Source of the DNA: Caldilineaceae bacterium
Lineage (GTDB): Bacteria; Chloroflexota; Anaerolineae; Caldilineales; Caldilineaceae
Direction: 5' to 3'
Assembly (NCBI GenBank): GCA_020634815.1
Contig: JACKBA010000057.1
Coordinates: forward strand, 1 to 26,305
Length of the DNA stretch: 26,305 nucleotides
Positions within the stretch are counted from its first letter, which is position 1. Each line of letters starts with the position of its first letter. This document shows positions 22,096 through 26,305 of the stretch, one piece after another. The position numbers were made by a program, and so were the translations under genes. The notes under the pieces are model-generated. The model was given only the letters and a program-made list of their open reading frames with translations, made no database searches and was not told the origin of the DNA.

Positions 22096-23793
22096 CTAGC
22101 TACTCTTGAGTCGGGCCAGGATGCCCGCCAGCTTCTCGTTGCCGCCGGCGGGCGGTCGCCAATCTACGTGTACGACCGCGGCGCCCTGGCTTTGCAGACT
22201 CTCCGTGAAGGACTCCAGCCCCACGTTGATGGCGGCGAGCGGCGCGGCCAGCGCGCCGGCGTCCACCGGCGCGTGACAGCCGATGCGGTTGAGCTGCTGC
22301 ACGAGCACGCCGGCGTGGCGCGCCGCGGCCTCGTTGCTCGTCTCGATGTGCGCGCCGGCTGCCTGCAAGCGGGCGATCTGCTCGTCCATCGGCTGCGGGT
22401 CGCCCTCCGTGCCGACGACTACGGCGATGACCTCCAGGTGGCGGCCGGCCGCGGCAGCCAGCGCACGCGCCTGTTCGATGGCAGGCGCCAGTTCACCGGC
22501 CGGGTCGGGATGCGCGCCGTAGCCGAGCACCACGTCGAGCAGCAGCACGGCGACCTCGGGATCCGCCGCCTCCTGCACGATGCGCTTGACGCGCAGGTCG
22601 TTGTCCATCATCGGGTGCAGGCGGCCGACGGTGAACTCATCCTCGCCCAGGTCGACGATGGTGTGGCCGCGGCTCACGGTGGCCTTCTCCAGCGCGTCCT
22701 GCTTGTCGAGCGGCGCGTTGGAATAGACGGTGCGCACGTACTCGCGCAGGATGAGCTGCGCCTCGTAGGCGAGCGTGCCGCCGGAGAAAAGCCCGCGCAG
22801 AAAGCGCTGGCCCGGCGCAAAACGCTCCTCGGGGCGGGCGGCGTCGTGTTCCTCCTCGAAGCGCGCCAGTTCGACGGCCAGCTCGGCCGCGGCGTCCAGC
22901 GTCTCCACGAAGTAGAGATTGCCGTGCGCCGGATGCTCGGGCTTGTAGCCGATAAAGTCGATGACCACCGGCTTGCCCGCCGCGCGCGCCGCACGCATGA
23001 ACTCGGCGGCGATGCGCGGCGACGGCGGCTTGGAGACGACGACGATCACCTTCGTCGCCGGGTCGTGGGCGAGCAGGTCGAGCGCCTGGCAGGCGGTGAC
23101 GCCGTCCACCGCGTCGGAGAGATCGCGGCCGCCTGTGCCCAGCGCATGGGTGATGCCGCTGCCCAGTTGGTCGATGCGCGCCGTCACGAGCTGCAAGCCC
23201 GTGCCCGACGCGCCCACGAGCCCGATCGGCCCGGGACGCACGCGGTTGGCAAAACCCAGCCCCGCACCGGCGACGATGGCGGTGCCGCAGTCCGGCCCCA
23301 TGACCAGACGCCCCTGCGCGGCCGCGGCCTGCTTGAGCGCGATCTCGTCTTCGAGCGTGACGTTGTCGCTGTAGAGAAAGACATTCTTGCCCAGGCGCAG
23401 CGCCGCGCGCGCCACGCCGGCGGCATAACGCCCCGGCACGGAGATGAGCACCCACTGCGCAGCAGGCAGCATCGCCGCGGCGGCTTCCAGGCTCTTGGGG
23501 CGATAGTCGCCCGCCGCGCCGGCCGGGCGCAGCCCCGCCAGCAGCGCGTCGACCTGGCCGAGCGCGCCCGCTGCGTCATCGCCGCTGACCACGATCACGA
23601 GATCGTCGGCGCCCGCCGCCTGGGCAGCGGCAGTGAGCAGGCCGCTCTGCCCCAGGACATCCTTGTTGGCGGGCGTGCCCATGACGACGCCGGCATCGAC
23701 GACGCCGGGCAGCGCGGCCAGCCCGCGTTGGAGTTGCATGAGTACAATCGAGTCGTAGTAGGCGCCGGGGCGCACGATCGTTTCAACAGCCAT
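22096..23793 (-). CDS. fdrA: FdrA-like acyl-CoA synthetase / carbamoyltransferase-type protein
   Basis: A 565-residue protein close to the length of E. coli FdrA. Family-typical stretches are clear: GLAALPGVVDAGVVMGTPANK (22-44 region), the nucleotide- or CoA-binding VGASGTGLQ, LRGLFSGGTLAYEA, and VDLGEDEFTVGRLHPMMDN. It has the fold of succinyl-CoA-synthetase-like ligases. In E. coli FdrA belongs to the allantoin-degradation locus and has been linked to oxamate carbamoyl transfer with YlbE and YlbF; neither partner is seen here. The ATG at 23793 has only a weak GAGA upstream. It is the first gene of the catabolic block on the minus strand. The reaction in this organism is inferred. Confidence 0.88.
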   Translation of the reverse strand: MAVETIVRPGAYYDSIVLMQLQRGLAALPGVVDAGVVMGTPANKDVLGQSGLLTAAAQAAGADDLVIVVSGDDAAGALGQVDALLAGLRPAGAAGDYRPKSLEAAAAMLPAAQWVLISVPGRYAAGVARAALRLGKNVFLYSDNVTLEDEIALKQAAAAQGRLVMGPDCGTAIVAGAGLGFANRVRPGPIGLVGASGTGLQLVTARIDQLGSGITHALGTGGRDLSDAVDGVTACQALDLLAHDPATKVIVVVSKPPSPRIAAEFMRAARAAGKPVVIDFIGYKPEHPAHGNLYFVETLDAAAELAVELARFEEEHDAARPEERFAPGQRFLRGLFSGGTLAYEAQLILREYVRTVYSNAPLDKQDALEKATVSRGHTIVDLGEDEFTVGRLHPMMDNDLRVKRIVQEAADPEVAVLLLDVVLGYGAHPDPAGELAPAIEQARALAAAAGRHLEVIAVVVGTEGDPQPMDEQIARLQAAGAHIETSNEAAARHAGVLVQQLNRIGCHAPVDAGALAAPLAAINVGLESFTESLQSQGAAVVHVDWRPPAGGNEKLAGILARLKSS

Positions 23794-23898
23794 AGGATCG
23801 ATTCTCGGGCTCGACCGGCACGGGCCGGCGGCGGATGGAGGCGGGCAACGATGGGGTGATTCTAGGCGAAAGGGGCAGGGGTGTCAATCCGCGGCGGA

Positions 23899-24321
23899 TC
23901 ACCCCCCGTCGAAGGCGTAGTCAAACTCGTAGCGGTGCACGCCCTCCTCGATCTTGATGAGCATGGTGCCGGTGAGATTGGCCAGTTCGCCCGTGCCGGA
24001 GTCGGGCACGACCTTGAGCAGGAGCAGGCTGCTGCCGCGCGTCATCAGACCGAAGTGCTGGAGGACGAAGGCGCCGCGCCGGCCGTGGAGCGTGCCGTCT
24101 ACCTGCTCGATGGCCACGTAGCCGGCCGAGCCGCTGACGCCGGTCAGCGCGCTGAGCATCTCGCCCTGGCTCGTGGCCGCCAGGTCGCCGGTGAAGCGCT
24201 TGTCGATGGACATGCGGCTGAGCGTGATGCCCTCGATGCCGACGGCGTAGCCTTCCAGCGGCTGCATGTCGACCTCGAATTCGCCGAATGCCTGTTTGGT
24301 GGTCTGCGGTGTGTCGTTCAT
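23899..24321 (-). CDS. DUF3224 family protein
   Basis: A 140-residue protein with the DUF3224 pattern: FEVDMQPL near the start, SIDKRFTGDLAATSQGEML, GYVAIEQVDGTLHGRRGAFVLQH and VPDSGTGELANLTG. The family has an AOC-barrel/lipocalin-like fold and no established function. The start at 24321 is chosen from conservation; no good ribosome-binding site is visible. It lies 105 bases upstream of the FdrA-like gene on the same strand and could be cotranscribed, but no functional link is known. Confidence 0.9.
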   Translation of the reverse strand: MNDTPQTTKQAFGEFEVDMQPLEGYAVGIEGITLSRMSIDKRFTGDLAATSQGEMLSALTGVSGSAGYVAIEQVDGTLHGRRGAFVLQHFGLMTRGSSLLLLKVVPDSGTGELANLTGTMLIKIEEGVHRYEFDYAFDGG

Positions 24322-24351
24322 AGTGAGTATTGTCGGGGAAGGTGAAAATTC

Positions 24352-24391
24352 TGACAAGATGAGGGGGTGAGGGGATGACAAGATGAGGGGA
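24352..24391. repeat. 24-bp period direct repeat
   Basis: TGACAAGATGAGGGG occurs at 24352 and again at 24376, upstream of the DUF3224 gene. It resembles in style the GATGGGGT minisatellite near 6100. Confidence 0.6.
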
Positions 24392-24453
24392 TGTGTGGGC
24401 GCTCGAAACTCGGCATTGACCCTTGATTTCTCTTTGCGGGCAACCTCAAGGAA

Positions 24454-24712
24454 ACCGCTGCCACAAAGAAACCGCTGCCACAAAGGCACGAAGGCGCGAA
24501 GGGGCACAAAGAAACCGGAATAACTCCTCTTCTTTGCGCCTTTGTGGCAGCGGTAACTTTAAGGTAAAGAAACCGAAGTAACCCCTCTTCTTTGTGCCCC
24601 TTTGTGTTCTTTGCGTCTTCGTGGCAGCGGTAATTTTAAGGTAAAGAAACCGGAGTAACTCCTCTTCTTTGTGCCCCTTTGTGTACTTGGAGTCTTCGTG
24701 GCAGCGGTTTTT
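24454..24712. repeat. Rearranged CAAAG/GGCAGCGGT palindromic repeat array
   Basis: Three direct copies start at 24508, 24566 and 24643, each running from AAAGAAACCG(G/A)A to GGCAGCGGT. Copies 2 and 3 are 77 bases apart; copy 1 lacks about 19 internal bases. To the left, ACCGCTGCCACAAAG occurs twice (24454, 24471) and is the exact complement of CTTTGTGGCAGCGGT at 24540-24554, so long hairpins can form. The array ends at the MFS stop codon and fills most of the 391-base gap between the DUF3224 and MFS genes. No gene is seen in it. Confidence 0.8.
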
Positions 24713-25921
24713 TTAGACTGATGCCTGCTTCTGCGGGAGCCAGAAGATGGCGGGCACGCTGAACAGCGCCAGCAGGCCGCTGATGGTGAACGCGACGGTC
24801 AGCCCGAAGCGGTCGGCGAGCAGACCCACGACCACGACGCCGATCGTGCGCGCCAGGAAGTTGAGGAACATGAAAATGCCGTTGGCCGTGGCACGGTTGT
24901 CGGGAAATTGATCCTGCACGATGGCGAGCACCACGGGCGTCGTGGAGATGGCCGTCAAGCCCAGACCGATGAGCGCCGGCACGATGATCCAGCTCGGGCC
25001 GAACAGGAAAAGCGCCAGGATCAGCGGCGCGGCGGCGAGCAGCACGAAGAGCACCTGGCGCCGGCCATAGCGATCGCTCAGCGTGCCGGTGAGCAGCGCG
25101 CCGACGACGCCGGCGCCCTCCAGGATCGTCAGCGATGCGGCAGCCAGCCACAGGCTCGTCTGCAACTGGTCGCGCATGAAAATCGCCAGGTAGGTCGTGA
25201 TGGTCACGGCGAGAAAGACCTTGGGGAAGATGACCCAGGTGATGACCGGAAAGACGCGCTTGACCTGCGGCCACATGGCGGAGAGCGAGTCCTGCCCCGG
25301 CGCGCGCGGGCGGGCCGGCACCGTGTGCAGACGCCAGTAGAGCACGGCTGAGGTCAGCCAGCCCAGCGCAGCCAGGCGCCAGATGCCGTCGAGCCCCCAC
25401 CATGAAACTGCTGCCACTGCCACGATAGGCCCGACGGTGCGGCCAAGTTCGCCCGTTGCCATGAAGATGCTCATGCCGGTGCCGACGCGATTGCCGGAGA
25501 CGCGCGCCGTCATGGCGGGTGCGGGCGCATGAAAGGCCGCGATGCTCACGCCGCCGGCCAGCAGCAGCATGGCCAGCGCCATGTAGTTCGGTGCAAAGCC
25601 GATGAGCGTCATGAGGGTGGCGGTGAAGCCGGGCGCCAGGATGACGAAGTAGCGCACGCTCATGCGGTCGGCGGCATAGCCCAGGAACGGATTGAGCAGG
25701 CTGGGCAGTTGCGTGAAGATCGTCAGGCCGCCGGTCAACATGTAGTTGGTGCCCAGATTGTCCTGGATGAGCGGCAGCAACGGCGCCAGGAACGCACCGA
25801 AGGTGTCGTGCATGAAGTGGCCGCCGGCAATGGTGGCGACCTGGCCGGTCTGGAAGCGCTCTGTCTGCGTGGCGGCGACGGGGAGATCCGCGGCCGGCGT
25901 GTCGATAGTCTGGCTGGTCAT
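24713..25921 (-). CDS. MFS transporter, fosmidomycin-resistance (Fsr)-like
   Basis: A 402-residue protein with about twelve membrane helices. The N-terminal GGHFMHDTFGAFLAPLLPL matches the H-x-x-x-D...LxPLLP pattern of Fsr-like exporters; the loop after helix 2 is LGYAADRMSVRY and the mid-protein repeat is LLTGTLSDRYGRRQ. Such proteins are drug or metabolite exporters driven by proton exchange. I chose the ATG at 25921 (GAGGAG 10 bases upstream); the frame is open further upstream but that part is unlike the family. The gene ends inside a repeat array. It is divergent from the partial gene at 26059. The substrate is unknown. Confidence 0.92.
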   Translation of the reverse strand: MTSQTIDTPAADLPVAATQTERFQTGQVATIAGGHFMHDTFGAFLAPLLPLIQDNLGTNYMLTGGLTIFTQLPSLLNPFLGYAADRMSVRYFVILAPGFTATLMTLIGFAPNYMALAMLLLAGGVSIAAFHAPAPAMTARVSGNRVGTGMSIFMATGELGRTVGPIVAVAAVSWWGLDGIWRLAALGWLTSAVLYWRLHTVPARPRAPGQDSLSAMWPQVKRVFPVITWVIFPKVFLAVTITTYLAIFMRDQLQTSLWLAAASLTILEGAGVVGALLTGTLSDRYGRRQVLFVLLAAAPLILALFLFGPSWIIVPALIGLGLTAISTTPVVLAIVQDQFPDNRATANGIFMFLNFLARTIGVVVVGLLADRFGLTVAFTISGLLALFSVPAIFWLPQKQASV

Positions 25922-26058
25922 GTGTCGATTGCTCCTCACGCGGTGCGGCGGGTATGGCAGCGGGCCTACCGTACTACCGGACGGCGGCAGCGTCAAGTTG
26001 CGGGCGCCAGGAACCGCCGCTATGGGTCTTTCCACCGGCAGTGGTATTGTTGGGGGCT

Positions 26059-26305
26059 ATGAACACCACCTTTGCTCCCTTCACCCCAGCCTATATCGAC
26101 GATGCGGCGCGCCTGCTGGCGGATGCCTACGCCGCCGAGCGCCGTGCCAGCCCGTCGCTGCCGGCCATGGAACGGCTTGGCGGCGGCAGGGGCCGGCGCC
26201 TGTTCGAGGACGAGCTGGGCAAGATCGCCGGCAACGCCGGTGTGGCCGCGTTCGAAAATAGCCGGCTGTGCGGCTTCATGATCGAGAGCATGCGCTTCAC
26301 ATGGA
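26059..26305 (+). CDS. N-terminus of a GNAT-like acetyltransferase, cut by the window edge
   Basis: An ATG at 26059 opens a frame that stays open to the last base (82 residues visible). It starts MNTTFAPFTPAYIDDAARLLADAYAAERRA-like: a beta strand followed by an alpha helix, the usual start of GNAT acetyltransferases. Later GNAGVAAFENSRLCGFMI fits strands beta2-beta3 with the common G(F/Y)(M/L) turn. The acetyl-CoA loop would be beyond the edge. The call is tentative. It is divergent from the MFS gene with 137 bases between the starts. Confidence 0.65.
   Translation, partial: MNTTFAPFTPAYIDDAARLLADAYAAERRASPSLPAMERLGGGRGRRLFEDELGKIAGNAGVAAFENSRLCGFMIESMRFTW

Overview
The window is GC-rich chromosomal DNA from a bacterium with long genes, mostly on the minus strand, and many small palindromic or tandem repeats between genes. 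The gene set suggests a Chloroflexota (Caldilinea/Anaerolinea-like) genome: a ThiY/RibY-type heterocycle-binding lipoprotein, a large GT-C membrane protein with C-terminal beta modules, split xanthine-dehydrogenase-family genes and dispersed CGCAGAGG palindromes. This placement is inference; there is no rRNA or marker gene here. No tRNA, rRNA, IS element or CRISPR array was recognised.

Layout. 1-300: short, probably decayed minus-strand ORFs. 305-924: an AbrB-type antitoxin / Doc (Fic) toxin pair overlapping by GTGA. 1113-2959: a two-gene cassette of an unknown helical protein and a putative restriction-endonuclease-like protein. 3187-3795: about 29 units of a 21-bp repeat in perfect phase that reads as heptads but carries several in-frame stops. 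3906-4943: membrane-anchored alpha/beta hydrolase. 5074-5132: a long hairpin element. 5307-5978: a lipoprotein with seven DVLRGPYEAP repeats and a C-terminal membrane segment, unlike any family I know. 6198-8487: two divergent paralogous aldo/keto reductases. 8661-9821: a Gfo/Idh/MocA-like protein lacking the usual catalytic lysine. 10038-12224: a GT-C/DUF2142-like membrane protein.

12241-23793 (minus strand) is the main metabolic block. In transcription order it holds an FdrA-like protein, a DUF433 antitoxin-like protein with the tail of a lost partner, a kynurenine-formamidase-like cyclase with a lysine-rich tail, the FAD subunit of a molybdenum hydroxylase, a polytopic membrane protein, the 2Fe-2S subunit, the molybdopterin subunit, then an ABC importer (permease, ATPase, second permease, binding lipoprotein) that ends at a strong intrinsic terminator. 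Import, hydroxylation, hydrolytic ring opening and acyl/carbamoyl transfer together suggest uptake and breakdown of an N-heterocyclic compound; the substrate cannot be read from sequence.

23899-26305: a DUF3224 protein, an array of rearranged palindromic repeats, a fosmidomycin-resistance-like MFS exporter and, divergently, the start of a GNAT-like gene cut by the window edge.
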